The notes below the pieces were generated by a model. That model saw only the letters and a program-made list of their open reading frames with translations. It ran no database searches and was not told the DNA's origin. A stretch of DNA of 64,000 nt from Proteobacteria bacterium UBA2363 (GTDB taxonomy: Bacteria > Pseudomonadota > Gammaproteobacteria > Xanthomonadales > UBA2363), in NCBI GenBank assembly GCA_002344355.1, contig DDTN01000002.1, positions 1-64,000 of the forward strand. Reading direction: 5' to 3'. Position numbers and translations under genes: made by a program. This document shows positions 9,879 to 19,193 of this stretch, one piece after another. Within the stretch, counting starts at the first letter, position 1. Each line of letters opens with the position of its first letter.

Positions 9879-10739
9879 ATGGCCCTGCCCGACCCGCGCC
9901 GCCAGCAGCACGAGCACGACAAGCTCGCCAAGCGCCTGCGTCGCCAGGTCGGCCAGGCGATCGCCCGCTTCGGCATGATCGAGGACGGCGACCGGGTCAT
10001 GGTCTGCCTGTCCGGCGGCAAGGACAGCTACACCCTGCTCGACGTCCTGCTGCGCCTGCGCGAGAAGGCGCCGGTCGCCTTCGAGCTGCACGCCGTGCAC
10101 CTGGACCAGAAACAGCCCGGCTACGACCCGGACGTGCTGCCCGGCTGGCTGCGCGCGCGCGGCGTGCCGTTCACCATCCTCGAGCAGGACACCTACAGCG
10201 TGGTCACCCGCGTGGTGCCCGAGGGCCGCACGATGTGCGGGCTGTGCTCGCGTCTGCGCCGTGGCGCGCTGTACGCCCATGCCGAGCGCGAGGGCTACAC
10301 GAAGATCGCGCTGGGCCACCACCGCGACGACCTGATCGAGACCCTGTTCCTCAACCTGTTCTTCCAGGGCCGGCTGGCCTCGATGCCGCCCAAGCTGCTC
10401 AGCGACGACGGCCGCCACGTGGTGATCCGGCCGCTGGCGCTGTGCGCCGAGGCCGACATCGCCCGCTACGCGCAGGACCGGGCCTTCCCGATCCTGCCCT
10501 GCAACCTGTGCGGTTCCCAGGAGCAGTTGCAGCGGCAGGCGGTGAAGACCCTGCTGCAGGACTGGCAGCGCCGCTTCCCCGGCCGCATCGAGACCATCGC
10601 CCGCGCCCTGGGCTCCGTGCAGCCGCGCCTGCTCGCCGACCCCGACCTGTTCGATTTCGCGGCGCTGGGCCGGCGCGGCGAGGCGCGACTGCCCGATGCC
10701 GGCGACTGGCTGGCCGGCGACTTCGGCCAGGAGCGGTAG
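9879..10739 (+). CDS. ttcA: tRNA 2-thiocytidine(32) synthetase TtcA
   Basis: A 286-residue PP-loop ATPase that thiolates C32 of some tRNAs. The PP-loop is VCLSGGKDSYTLLD at about residues 43-56. The two CxxC pairs that bind the iron-sulfur cluster are C120-C123 (CGLC) and C208-C211 (CNLC). GHHRDDLIETLFLNLFF is the family-specific block between them. ATG 9879 gives the usual length; a -10 element lies 30 bp upstream. A terminator hairpin follows at 10789-10818. Confidence 0.96.
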   Translation: MALPDPRRQQHEHDKLAKRLRRQVGQAIARFGMIEDGDRVMVCLSGGKDSYTLLDVLLRLREKAPVAFELHAVHLDQKQPGYDPDVLPGWLRARGVPFTILEQDTYSVVTRVVPEGRTMCGLCSRLRRGALYAHAEREGYTKIALGHHRDDLIETLFLNLFFQGRLASMPPKLLSDDGRHVVIRPLALCAEADIARYAQDRAFPILPCNLCGSQEQLQRQAVKTLLQDWQRRFPGRIETIARALGSVQPRLLADPDLFDFAALGRRGEARLPDAGDWLAGDFGQER

Positions 10740-10788
10740 GCGGCACCAGACCCGCGGCATCCAGGCCCTGGCGCCAGCGCCGCGCCGA

Positions 10789-10818
10789 TGCGGCGACCAG
10801 CGCGAGCGGGTCGCCGCA
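10789..10818. terminator. Convergent terminator hairpin
   Basis: Perfect 10-bp inverted repeats (TGCGGCGACC at 10789-10798 and its complement at 10809-10818) flank a 10-nt loop in the 83-bp gap between convergent ttcA and the FG-GAP protein gene. There is no T-run; it could serve both strands. Confidence 0.45.
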
Positions 10819-10822
10819 GGCG

Positions 10823-12958
10823 TCAGTCGAAGTCCCCGGCCATGATGGCATCCACCCAGACCCGAGCCTGGTGGATCGCGTCCCGCGCGCCAACGAGGAT
10901 GCGACGCGTTTGCCCCTCGACCAGCACGCCGCCGTGGAACGGGATCCTTCCGTTCGCTTCCAGGCGATGCGGCAGGTTCTCGAAAGGCCTGCCGACCGCA
11001 CCGATCGCAACCACCGAAGCGACGTACCCGGGAGTGGCCGGATCCTCCGGCAGGTCTGCCAGGAAGGCGATCGAGCGTTCGCCCGGGTCGATCTCCCGGA
11101 AACCAGCCAGCCTGTTGCCTGGCGGGAGGATCTGCTGGTCGAGCTGTGTCCAGTCGCCGCAACGGTAGCTGCGGTGGTACTGGCCCAGCGACAGCGTGGA
11201 GATCGCGCAACCGCCCTGTTCGCGCCACACCAGCGCCTGCCAGGGCGCGTGCCCGACCGGTGGCGACCACCACCAGCCCAGCTGCCCGGAGGGGGCGGCG
11301 AAGGTCCGGACCGTCGATCCATTCGCGACCAGGAGGTCCGGGCCCGGCACCTCGTCGAACTCACCGAAAGCCAGCGATCCGGGAACCACCGAGGAGGGCG
11401 ACAGGGGTGGCGATCGCCACAGGAGCGACCCGGTCGGTCCATCCAGAACGATCACCTCCAGATAGCCCTGGAGGATGTAGTCGAAGCCGAGCAGCACGAG
11501 GTCCTCGGCGCCGTCGCCGTTCCAGTCGGCCGTAATCGCACGTTTGGTCCAGAATCCCGTCAGCTCCGGATCCTCGGGGGGAATCCGCCAGAGCGGTTCC
11601 AGGCCGCTCCCATGCAGGGCCGCGATGCCCATGTCGGTGCAACACAGCTGATCGATGATGGCCAGCTCCTGGCCCGCAGCCCCGTCCAGGTCGCCGGCCA
11701 CGAGCATAGGCTGCCACGCGGTTCCGGGGGCGGACCGCACCAGCACTGGTGCGGTGGTGTCCGCATCGATCAGATGAACCGCCCTGCCGGCGGTGCTGGA
11801 CCCCAGGAAGGCGACCAGGGGCTGCGGATGCCAGGCCGGCAGGAACCAGGTCAGCGCATCGAACGGGCCGGAATTCAGTCCGAACTCCTGCCGGAGCTGG
11901 TGGTTTCGGATGTCGTAGAAGACGAGCCGGTCGCCATCGACCCAGGTCGCCCGCACCGGGCCGTCCAGACTCAGACGCCAGGCCAGAGACGATGCGCCGG
12001 AAGGGGCTGGCGCCGGAAAAACCCGGAAGCTGCCATCCCCGGCGTCGACCACGGAATGCCCACTGCTCCAATCGACCAGCAGTTCGTCACGCCCGTCGCC
12101 ATCAAGGTCCACCACCTTGCAGGGACAGGCTACCTGCGGGCCTGCCAGCGTGCGCAGCAGTCCCAGGGGGCGGCCGCCGAAGACCCGGAATCCGATGTCG
12201 TTCTGCGAGCTGCTGTCGATAACGAAGCCCGGAACGCCGGGTGCGTCGAACTGTCCCGGCGTGATCCGGTCCGCCGAATGCCCGACCCAGGTGGTCCGGA
12301 CTGCGAAGGTGGCGCGGTCGAGGATCCGACCCTTTGTTCCTGCCACCACCAGTCCATACCGGCCGTCTTCGTCCACGGGCAGGGCATACGCGTCGCTGGC
12401 CGACTGGTCGTCGATCCACAGGCGTGCACCGGTGTCCCAGTCGTACAGGGCCGCATGGTCGACCCCGTTGACGCGCTCGATGCCGAACAGCTCCATGCGA
12501 CCGGCGGACAGGAACTCCCCCGCCGCCTTGGGAGTGAACGCGAGCGGCACCTCGACGGATGCCAAGTGTCGGAAAGGCCTGACGAGGTGGAGGGTCAGGC
12601 GCTGCCTCAGGTAGGTGGCGGTCTGGTGCGACGCCAGCACCCTGTCAGGACCGGTGGCGGAGCGCACCACCAGAATGCCCCGGCCGGTCGAGGTGCGAAG
12701 CGGACCCCCCTCGCGAACCAGTTGCCCCGCGACGTCTTCACGGAACAGGTACCAGTCGTCCCGGGACCTGTGTAGGAACCCCTGCTGTCCGTCGGCACCG
12801 ATCGTCAGCACATGGCCGTTGTCCAGACCCTGGCTCCCGAAGGGTACGGGCCACAGCGTCCAGGAGAGCTCCGATCGGGGCTGCGCATGCGTGGCCGCGG
12901 ACCAGGCGAGCATCAGGAACAATGCAATCGCGCCGAGGCGGCGGCAGGAGCCAGTCAT
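10823..12958 (-). CDS. Large exported FG-GAP/VCBS-type repeat protein
   Basis: A 711-residue secreted protein with a Sec signal peptide (SCRRLGAIALFLMLAWSA then ATHAQ, cleavage about residue 26). It contains integrin-alpha-like calcium-loop repeats: DLDGDGRDELLVD, DLDGAAGQELAIID, DWNGDGAEDLVLL and FDEVPGPDLLVAN. These suggest a beta-propeller that binds calcium in the periplasm or outside. The protein ends AIMAGDFD, loosely like the tails of other exported proteins here. Its codons look somewhat less GC-biased than those of its neighbours. The start is ATG 12958; the frame is open further upstream. The function is unknown. Confidence 0.82.
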   Translation of the reverse strand: MTGSCRRLGAIALFLMLAWSAATHAQPRSELSWTLWPVPFGSQGLDNGHVLTIGADGQQGFLHRSRDDWYLFREDVAGQLVREGGPLRTSTGRGILVVRSATGPDRVLASHQTATYLRQRLTLHLVRPFRHLASVEVPLAFTPKAAGEFLSAGRMELFGIERVNGVDHAALYDWDTGARLWIDDQSASDAYALPVDEDGRYGLVVAGTKGRILDRATFAVRTTWVGHSADRITPGQFDAPGVPGFVIDSSSQNDIGFRVFGGRPLGLLRTLAGPQVACPCKVVDLDGDGRDELLVDWSSGHSVVDAGDGSFRVFPAPAPSGASSLAWRLSLDGPVRATWVDGDRLVFYDIRNHQLRQEFGLNSGPFDALTWFLPAWHPQPLVAFLGSSTAGRAVHLIDADTTAPVLVRSAPGTAWQPMLVAGDLDGAAGQELAIIDQLCCTDMGIAALHGSGLEPLWRIPPEDPELTGFWTKRAITADWNGDGAEDLVLLGFDYILQGYLEVIVLDGPTGSLLWRSPPLSPSSVVPGSLAFGEFDEVPGPDLLVANGSTVRTFAAPSGQLGWWWSPPVGHAPWQALVWREQGGCAISTLSLGQYHRSYRCGDWTQLDQQILPPGNRLAGFREIDPGERSIAFLADLPEDPATPGYVASVVAIGAVGRPFENLPHRLEANGRIPFHGGVLVEGQTRRILVGARDAIHQARVWVDAIMAGDFD

Positions 12959-13187
12959 CCGCGCAGCGCACGGTCGCCGCGCCCACGCATTCGCGTCGCA
13001 CTGTCCGATTTCCCCCATCGCCCGACCTCCAGTGCGTGCCTCGCGGTCCGGACGCCAGTGTGGCACACCGCTGCGACATCAGTACCTATGGACATCGCGG
13101 TAACGCGGTGAGCGGTCGTCGGCGACGTCGCCATCGCCCTGGGTTACCCTTCCCGCCCCGCCCGCCGACCCCGGACCCGACCACCGC

Positions 13188-14084
13188 ATGTTCCGCAACC
13201 TGACCCTGTTCCAGCTTCCCGCCGCCGCCGTGCCGACCCATGCCGAGCTGGTCGAGGCCCTGGACGGCCACCGGCTGCGGCCGCCCGGGCCGCTGGAGCT
13301 GGCCAGCCAGGGCTTCGTGTCGCCCTATGGCCGCAACCAGGACGTGCTCGGCCATGGCCTGGGCCGGCACAGCCTGGTGGCGTTCGGCGCCGAGTCGCGC
13401 CTGCTGCCGGCGCAGGTGGTCAACGACACCCTGTCCGAGAAGCTCGACCGCCTGGAGGCCGAGCGCGGCCGCCGGCCGGGCGGCAAGGAGCGGCAGCGCA
13501 TCAAGGACGAGGTGCTGACCGAGCTGATGCCGCGCGCCTTCATCAAGCCCTCGCGGACCCTGGCCTGGCTGGACCATGGCCGCGGCTGGCTGGTCGTCGA
13601 CAGTGCCAGCCGCAAGGCCGCCGAGGCGGTGGTGCACGGCCTGCGCGAGGCGCTGGGCAGCTTCCCGGCGACGCCGGTGGCGGCGCAGGCCTCGGCGCGG
13701 CTGATCCTGACCGGCTGGCTGACCGGCGACGGCCTGCCCGAGGACATCGTGCTGGGCGACGAGTGCGAGCTGCGCGATCCCGGCGACGACGGCGCCATCG
13801 TCCGCTGCCGGCGCCAGGACCTGGCCGCCGAGGAAGTCCGCGAGCACGTCAACGCCGGCAAGCAGGTGGTGCAGCTGGCGATCGCCTACGACGGCCGCCT
13901 GCAGTGCGTGCTGGCCGAGGACCTGACCGTGCGCAAGCTGCGCTTCGAGGACGTGGTCACCGAGCAGCTCGGCGACGTCGCCGGCGAGGACGCGATCGCC
14001 GAGCTGGACGCCCGCTTCGCGCTGATGACCGGCGAGCTGACCCGCCTGTTCGAGCGCATGGAGGCGCTGTTCGACCTGGGATGA
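13188..14084 (+). CDS. rdgC: Recombination-associated protein RdgC
   Basis: A 298-residue RdgC, a nucleoid-associated ring-forming DNA-binding protein that modulates RecA. Family features seen are the N-terminus MFRNLTLFQL, GFVSPYGRNQDVL, LLPAQVVNDTL and the central PRAFIKPSRTLAWLDH. The end (EDVVTEQLGDVAGEDAIAEL) is also typical. ATG 13188. The stop overlaps the next gene's ATG (ATGA at 14081-14084). Confidence 0.96.
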   Translation: MFRNLTLFQLPAAAVPTHAELVEALDGHRLRPPGPLELASQGFVSPYGRNQDVLGHGLGRHSLVAFGAESRLLPAQVVNDTLSEKLDRLEAERGRRPGGKERQRIKDEVLTELMPRAFIKPSRTLAWLDHGRGWLVVDSASRKAAEAVVHGLREALGSFPATPVAAQASARLILTGWLTGDGLPEDIVLGDECELRDPGDDGAIVRCRRQDLAAEEVREHVNAGKQVVQLAIAYDGRLQCVLAEDLTVRKLRFEDVVTEQLGDVAGEDAIAELDARFALMTGELTRLFERMEALFDLG

Positions 14085-14875
14085 ACGGGGCGCCGCGCGA
14101 GCGCTGGCTGGCGCTGTCCGGACCGGACGGCACCGTGCAGGTGCGCGTCGTCGACGTCGCCCGCGCCCGCCACCTGCGCCTGAGCCTGTCCGGCGACGGC
14201 CCGCGCCTGTCCAAGCCCGCCTGGGTGCCCCTGCACGAGGCGCAGCGCTTCCTGGCCGAGCGCGCGTCCTGGCTGCACGACCGGCTGCGCGAGCAGGCCG
14301 CGCGCGACAGCGGCCTGCCGCGCCTTGCCTGGTGCGAGGGCGAACGCTTCGACCTGCCGCTGCGCGGCGCGCCGGTCGCCGTGGAGCTGGTCGCCGGCGC
14401 GCGGCCGCTGCTCGTCGACGCCGGACACGAAGGCCTGCGCCTGGCCCTGCCGGACCGCCCGCCGGAACAGCGGCAGCGGCTGGCGGCCGGCTGCCTGCGC
14501 GGCTACCTGGAGCAGGCCGCGCGCCAGGACCTCGGCCGGTTGCTGGCGCTGTGGACGCCGCGCCTGGGCCGGGCGCCGACCCGGGTGCGCGTGCGGCCGC
14601 TGCGCTCGCTGTGGGGTTCGCTGTCGGCGCGCGGCCACCTGTCGCTGGACCTGGCGCTGGCGCTGGCGCCGCCCGCCCAGTTCGAGTACGTGCTGGTCCA
14701 CGAGCTGTGCCACCTGTTCGAGCACAACCACGGGCCGCGCTTCTGGGCCCGGGTCGAGGCGGCCCTGCCCGACTACCGGGAGCGCCAGGCCGCGCTGCGC
14801 GCCGACGGCGCGCGCCTGAAGGCCTTGCTGGCGGCCCTGCTGCAGGCGCCGCCCCGCGCCCGGCCCGGCGGCTGA
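14081..14875 (+). CDS. YgjP-like M48-type zinc metallopeptidase
   Basis: A 264-residue protein of the YgjP/DUF45 family. It carries HELCHLFEHNHGPRFW, with the zinc motif HExxH at H207 and H211 and the downstream third histidine. RVRPLRSLWGSLSARGHL is the typical block before it. It is probably cytoplasmic because no signal peptide is present. Translation is coupled to rdgC through the 4-bp overlap. Substrates are unknown. Confidence 0.88.
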   Translation: MNGAPRERWLALSGPDGTVQVRVVDVARARHLRLSLSGDGPRLSKPAWVPLHEAQRFLAERASWLHDRLREQAARDSGLPRLAWCEGERFDLPLRGAPVAVELVAGARPLLVDAGHEGLRLALPDRPPEQRQRLAAGCLRGYLEQAARQDLGRLLALWTPRLGRAPTRVRVRPLRSLWGSLSARGHLSLDLALALAPPAQFEYVLVHELCHLFEHNHGPRFWARVEAALPDYRERQAALRADGARLKALLAALLQAPPRARPGG

Positions 14876-14888
14876 GGGCGCCCGGCGC

Positions 14889-15761
14889 TCAGGCGCCGGC
14901 CAGGAACGGCCGCAGCACCTCGGCGACCGGCGCCGGCGTCTCCATGTGCAGGTGGTGGTGGCCGGGCAAGGTCTGGATGCGCGCGCCGGCCAGCGCCGCC
15001 ATGCGCGCGGCGCGGTCCTCGGGCGTCAGGTAGGGCATCGGCGGATCGGCCAGCAGCACCAGGGTCGGGCAGGCGATCGCCGCCAGCAGGGCGCGCACCT
15101 GCATCTCGTCGACGCGAAACGGACTGGCCAGGGTCAGGCGCGGGTCGCTGGACCAGGTCCAGCCGCCCTCGACCGCCGCCAGGCCGCGCTCGACCAGGGC
15201 GGTCGCCGCCGGCTCGGACAGGCCCGGATTGGCCTGGCGGCGCGCCGCCACCGCCTGGCCGATGTCGGCGAACACCCGTGGCCGCCGGCCGGGCCGGTAG
15301 CGCGCCCGGTCGTCCAGGCCGCGCCGCAACTGGGTTACGGCGTTGCCGGCGTGGCCACCCAGTGGCCCACCGGATTCCAGCAGGACCAGCCGCCCGACCC
15401 GTTCCGGCCGCGCCGCGGCCAGCAGCGACAGCAGGGCGCCGCCCAGGGAATGGCCCAGCCAGTGCGACTGCTGCCAGCCGAGCCGGTCGAGCACCTCGAC
15501 CAGCTCGTCCAGGTAGTCGACGTAGTGGTACCAGGCGCCGGCCGGCCGATGCCCGGAACGCCCGTGCCCGGCCAGCTCGAGCGCCACCAGTTCGCAGTCG
15601 GGCAGGTGCGCGGCCAGGGCGTCGAAGCTGGCGGCGTTGTCCAGCCAGCCGTGCACCGCCAGCACCCGGTGCGGCGCGCCGGCATGGTGCACGCGGGCGG
15701 CGAGCCGCAGGCCGCCGGACAGGTCGAAGCGGCGCTCATGCACCGGTTCCGGCCGGCTCAC
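14889..15761 (-). CDS. Alpha/beta hydrolase
   Basis: A 290-residue alpha/beta hydrolase. The oxyanion HGW block is near residue 37. The nucleophile elbow GHSLGG has its serine at S105. The catalytic acid is probably in the LADPPMPYL region and the catalytic histidine in the GHHHLHME stretch near the C-terminus. The GTG at 15761 overlaps the hemH stop (GTGA), which fixes the start and indicates coupling. It resembles esterases/lipases of the family, but the substrate cannot be told from the sequence. Confidence 0.88.
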   Translation of the reverse strand: MSRPEPVHERRFDLSGGLRLAARVHHAGAPHRVLAVHGWLDNAASFDALAAHLPDCELVALELAGHGRSGHRPAGAWYHYVDYLDELVEVLDRLGWQQSHWLGHSLGGALLSLLAAARPERVGRLVLLESGGPLGGHAGNAVTQLRRGLDDRARYRPGRRPRVFADIGQAVAARRQANPGLSEPAATALVERGLAAVEGGWTWSSDPRLTLASPFRVDEMQVRALLAAIACPTLVLLADPPMPYLTPEDRAARMAALAGARIQTLPGHHHLHMETPAPVAEVLRPFLAGA

Positions 15762-16870
15762 GGTTGCCTGCGCCGCTCGAAGTCGGCCACGGCGGCGACC
15801 ACGTCCTGGGCGCGGGTCTGCGCCTGCGCCGGCTGCCAGCCCGGCGCGAACTCCGGCCAGCCCTGGCCGTGGCGGCGCACCAGGCCGGCCAGCACCGCGG
15901 CATGGCCGGCACTGGCGTTCAGGGCCGGCACGTAGGCGAGGGCCTGGCCGCCGGCGGCCAGGAAGGCGTCGTGGTTCTCCACCGCGATCTCCTCCAGGGT
16001 CTCCAGGCAGTCGACCGCGAAGCCGGGGCAGACCACGTCCAGGCGGCGCACGCCGGCGCGCGCCAGGCCCGCCACGGTCTCGTCGGTGTAGGGGCGCAGC
16101 CATTCCTCACGACCGACCCGCGACTGGAAGGAGAGCTGCCAGTCGCCCTCGGCCAGGCCCAGGCGCTCGGCGATCCGCCGGGCGCTGCCCTGGCACTGGC
16201 AGTGGTAGGGATCGCCGGCGCGGAAGTAGCGCGCCGGGATGCCGTGGAAGGAGAACAGCAGCCGCTCGCCGCGGCCGTGCGCCTGCCAGTGCGCGCGGAC
16301 CGATCCCGCGACCGCGTCCAGCCAGGCGTCCTCGCGCCAGTAGTCGTTGACCTGGCGCAGCTCGGGCGGCCAGCGCAGGCCGCGCAGATGGTCGGCGACG
16401 GCGTCGAAGACGCTGGCGGTGGTGGTCGCCGAGTACTGCGGGTACAGCGGCAGCACCAGCAGCCGGCGCAGGCCGCGGTCGGCATCCAGGCGGGCCAGGA
16501 CATCCGGAATCGAGGGATTGCCGTAGCGCATGGCCAGGGCGACCTCGACGCCGTCGGGGACCAGCGCCTGGACGGCGGCGGCCAGGTCCTGGCTGTGGCC
16601 GAGCAGGGGCGAGCCGCGCTCGCCCCAGACGCCGGCGTAGGCGTGGGCGGACCGGCGCGAGCGGATCGGCAGGATCACGCCGTGCAGCAGCGGCAGCCAG
16701 AACCAGCGCGGCAGCTCGATGACCCGGGGGTCGGAGAGGAACTGCGCCAGGTAGCGGCGCACGGCGCGCGGTGTCGGCGCATCCGGCGTGCCCAGGTTGA
16801 CCAGCAGGACGGCGGCCCGTTCCGGGCGGGCATGGACCCGGGCGGGGTCGGGCGGGGCGACTGGCGGCAT
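15758..16870 (-). CDS. hemH: Ferrochelatase
   Basis: A 370-residue ferrochelatase that inserts Fe2+ into protoporphyrin IX, the last step of heme synthesis. Blocks seen include VLLVNLGTPDAPTP, VALAMRYGNPSI, LPLYPQYSATTT and LLFSFHGIPARY (catalytic histidine), then FQSRVGREEWLRPYTDE and VVCPGFAVDCLETLEEI. The ATG at 16868-16870 is a little upstream of the conserved start and fits the family length. The downstream hydrolase overlaps the stop. hemW earlier in the window is a related heme gene, but not in the same operon. Confidence 0.96.
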   Translation of the reverse strand: MPPVAPPDPARVHARPERAAVLLVNLGTPDAPTPRAVRRYLAQFLSDPRVIELPRWFWLPLLHGVILPIRSRRSAHAYAGVWGERGSPLLGHSQDLAAAVQALVPDGVEVALAMRYGNPSIPDVLARLDADRGLRRLLVLPLYPQYSATTTASVFDAVADHLRGLRWPPELRQVNDYWREDAWLDAVAGSVRAHWQAHGRGERLLFSFHGIPARYFRAGDPYHCQCQGSARRIAERLGLAEGDWQLSFQSRVGREEWLRPYTDETVAGLARAGVRRLDVVCPGFAVDCLETLEEIAVENHDAFLAAGGQALAYVPALNASAGHAAVLAGLVRRHGQGWPEFAPGWQPAQAQTRAQDVVAAVADFERRRQP

Positions 16871-16985
16871 GGCGGGCAGGGTCACCGGGGGAAGACCCGC
16901 AGCATAGGCCAAGGCGCCTGACGGCCGCGTCCAGGCCCGCCGCCCGGCGCCGGGGGTCGGGCGGCGGCAGCGGGCCGGTCGGAAC

Positions 16986-17013
16986 TTGACCACACCGGCA
17001 TTCCTGCTAGGCT
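16986..17013 (+). promoter_or_regulatory. Promoter with overlapping inverted repeat
   Basis: TTGACC (16986-16991) and TAGGCT (17008-17013, preceded by an extended -10 TGC) are 16 bp apart, upstream of the exported propeller-like protein. An inverted repeat TGCTAG (17005-17010) / CTAGCA (17025-17030) overlaps the -10 and the likely start site, so it could be an operator. Confidence 0.5.
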
Positions 17014-17051
17014 GGCCGTCATAACTAGCAAGCCCTGCGGTGCATTTGGTG

Positions 17052-17993
17052 ATGGCCTCGAACCGGACAGTCGCCGGTTTCCTCGTCTGCGCGGTCCTCG
17101 GATCCGGCGCGACGGGCGCGCTTGCCCAGCCGTTCGGCTTCATCGTCAACGCCGGCGACCCTACCAGCGACGGCACCCACGACAACCTGTGGCGGGTCAA
17201 CCTGGCCTCCGGCAGCGCCGACCGCATCGGGCCGCTGAACCTGACCGCCCCCGGCTCCAACGTGATCCAGTCCGATGTCGAGGGCCTGGCGCTGGAGACC
17301 AGCACCTTCCTCTATGGCGTCAACGACGCCAGCAAGTCGCTGGTCACGATCTCCACCAGCCAGGGCACCGCCACCACCCTGGACCGGCCGATCGACAACC
17401 TGCGCCTGGGCACCGGCGGCGAGCTCGACCCCGGCCTGGCGTTCGACTGCCAGGGCCGGCTGCTGATGGTCTCGCCGACCCGGCGCAGCCTCTACCGGCT
17501 GGACAAGCTGAGCGGCCAGGCCACGGTGATCGGTGCCGAGGGCCGCCTGGGCGTGCGCATCGCCGACATCGCCGTGCGCGGCGACGAGGCCTTCGGCATC
17601 GGCATCGCCGGCGACGAGGGCCTGTACCGGATCGACACGGCCAACGGCACCAGCACCCTGGTCGGCCGGTTCTCCAGCGACATCGTCCTGGCCAATGCCG
17701 GCATGGACTTCGACACCGCCGGCAACCTCTGGGCGGTCGGCCACATCGTCGACGGCCAGGGCCAGCCGCAGCCCAGCCGCATCCTGCGCATCGACCGCGC
17801 CACCGGCGCCGCCACCCCCGGCCCGACCACCCGGACCGGCGTCAAGGGCCTGGCGATCACGCCGACCCGCTGCGACGTCTCCGGCACGCCGCCGCCGGCG
17901 CCGCCGGTCGGGGTCCCGGTCACGTCCTGGCCGGGCCTGCTGCTGCTGGCCCTGGTCCTGCTCGGCGCCGGCCTGCGCCGCCGTCCGGCCTGA
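17052..17993 (+). CDS. Exported propeller-like protein with IPTL-CTERM-like tail
   Basis: A 313-residue secreted protein: signal peptide ending ATGALAQ, then about 240 residues of short repeated blades (for example LWRVNLASGSADRIG, LYRIDTANGTSTLVG, ILRIDRATGAATPG) resembling DUF4394/YVTN-type propellers. The C-terminus is PVTSWPGLLLLALVLLGAGL followed by RRRPA, a tripartite hydrophobic-plus-arginine tail like IPTL-CTERM/PEP-CTERM sorting signals. A GTG 12 bp upstream (17040) is an alternative start. No exosortase gene is in this window. Confidence 0.78.
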   Translation: MASNRTVAGFLVCAVLGSGATGALAQPFGFIVNAGDPTSDGTHDNLWRVNLASGSADRIGPLNLTAPGSNVIQSDVEGLALETSTFLYGVNDASKSLVTISTSQGTATTLDRPIDNLRLGTGGELDPGLAFDCQGRLLMVSPTRRSLYRLDKLSGQATVIGAEGRLGVRIADIAVRGDEAFGIGIAGDEGLYRIDTANGTSTLVGRFSSDIVLANAGMDFDTAGNLWAVGHIVDGQGQPQPSRILRIDRATGAATPGPTTRTGVKGLAITPTRCDVSGTPPPAPPVGVPVTSWPGLLLLALVLLGAGLRRRPA

Positions 17994-18147
17994 CCCGACC
18001 CCGGATCGCGAGCCGCAACCGCGCCCGCTGCCTCGGCCGCCACGGCCCTGCGGCCCCGCTCCGTCCCGGTCCCGGCGATCGCGCGTTAATCCGCCATTGC
18101 CCGCGACCCCGGCATAGTGCCCGGGTCCCCATCTGCCGAGGTCCGCC

Positions 18148-18828
18148 ATGACGCGCCTGCGCCTGTTCCTGCTCACCCTGATGCCGCTGGCCCTGGCCCT
18201 GCCGGCCCAGGCCAATCCCAGCCTGGTCGCCAAGGCCGAGGACGCCGTCCGCGTGCTCGACGAGGTGATGCGGATGCCCGAGAGCGCCCTGCCCCAGGCC
18301 ATGCTGCGCGACGCCCACGCGATCGCCGTGATCCCCGACGTGGTCAAGGCCGGCCTGGTGCTCGGCGGCCGCCATGGCCGCGGCCTGCTGTCGGTGAAGA
18401 GCCCGGACGGCACCTGGAGCAACCCCAGCTTCATCCGCCTCAGCGGCGGCAGCGTCGGCTGGCAGGCCGGCGTCCAGGCCACCGACGTGATCCTGGTGTT
18501 CCGCAGCCAGCGCGGCGTCGACACCATCGTCAACGGCAAGTTCACCATGGGCGCCGACGCCTCGGTCGCGGCCGGCCCGGTCGGGCGCAGCGCCGCCGCC
18601 TCCACCGACGGCCAGCTGCGCGCCGAGATCTACTCGTACTCGCGCAGCCGCGGCCTGTTCGCCGGTGTCGCCCTGGACGGCAGCGTGATCAGCATCGACC
18701 ACCGCTCCAACCAGCGCATCTTCGGGCGCAACGTCACGCCGCGCCGGATCTTCGAGGGCGGCGTCGCCAACGTGCCGGGCGCGGTGGTCGACTTCCGCGA
18801 CCGCCTGGAGGAATACACCAGCCGCTGA
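18148..18828 (+). CDS. SYLF domain (YSC84-like) lipid-binding exported protein
   Basis: A 226-residue protein with a signal peptide ending LALPAQA. The rest is one SYLF/Ysc84 domain: AHAIAVIPDVVKAGLVLGGRHGRG, then the glycine-rich WQAGVQATDVILVF and the end LFAGVALDGSVISIDH. Family members bind phosphoinositides or lipids; bacterial ones are periplasmic or surface proteins of unclear role. ATG 18148 directly precedes the signal peptide. It is a single gene between the propeller-like gene and tatABC. Confidence 0.88.
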   Translation: MTRLRLFLLTLMPLALALPAQANPSLVAKAEDAVRVLDEVMRMPESALPQAMLRDAHAIAVIPDVVKAGLVLGGRHGRGLLSVKSPDGTWSNPSFIRLSGGSVGWQAGVQATDVILVFRSQRGVDTIVNGKFTMGADASVAAGPVGRSAAASTDGQLRAEIYSYSRSRGLFAGVALDGSVISIDHRSNQRIFGRNVTPRRIFEGGVANVPGAVVDFRDRLEEYTSR

Positions 18829-18940
18829 GCCCGCGGCCGTTGCTGCCAGCGACCGGCGGAGCCGTCCCGCCCGCGCACCGATCCAACCATCGCAAGGGCC
18901 GTGCGCTACCATGGACGGCCCGCCCGCAGGAGCATGAGCC

Positions 18941-19171
18941 ATGGGTTTCACAAGCATCTGGCACTGGCTGATCGTGCTGCTGGTGGTGGTGCTGCTGTTC
19001 GGCACCAAGAAGCTGCGCAACCTCGGCGGCGACCTCGGCGAGGCGATCCGCGGCTTCCGCAAGGGTCTGTCCGGGGACGAGGACAAGGCCAAGCTGGAGG
19101 CCGACCCGCCGCCGTCGGCCGAGACCAGGTCGGACCGCCAGGAGGCCGGCCGCGGCGAGCGCCGCGACTGA
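18941..19171 (+). CDS. tatA: Sec-independent translocase subunit TatA
   Basis: A 76-residue TatA. It has one transmembrane helix (IWHWLIVLLVVVLLFG), the FGTKKLR hinge and an amphipathic helix NLGGDLGEAIRGFRKG, followed by a charged tail. It forms the pore-like oligomer of the twin-arginine pathway in the inner membrane. It is first in the tatA-tatB-tatC operon. Two probable Tat substrates, a multicopper oxidase and a TRAP binding protein, are encoded in the same window. Confidence 0.95.
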   Translation: MGFTSIWHWLIVLLVVVLLFGTKKLRNLGGDLGEAIRGFRKGLSGDEDKAKLEADPPPSAETRSDRQEAGRGERRD

Positions 19172-19193
19172 GCCGGCGGCCGCACCCGCCGTC

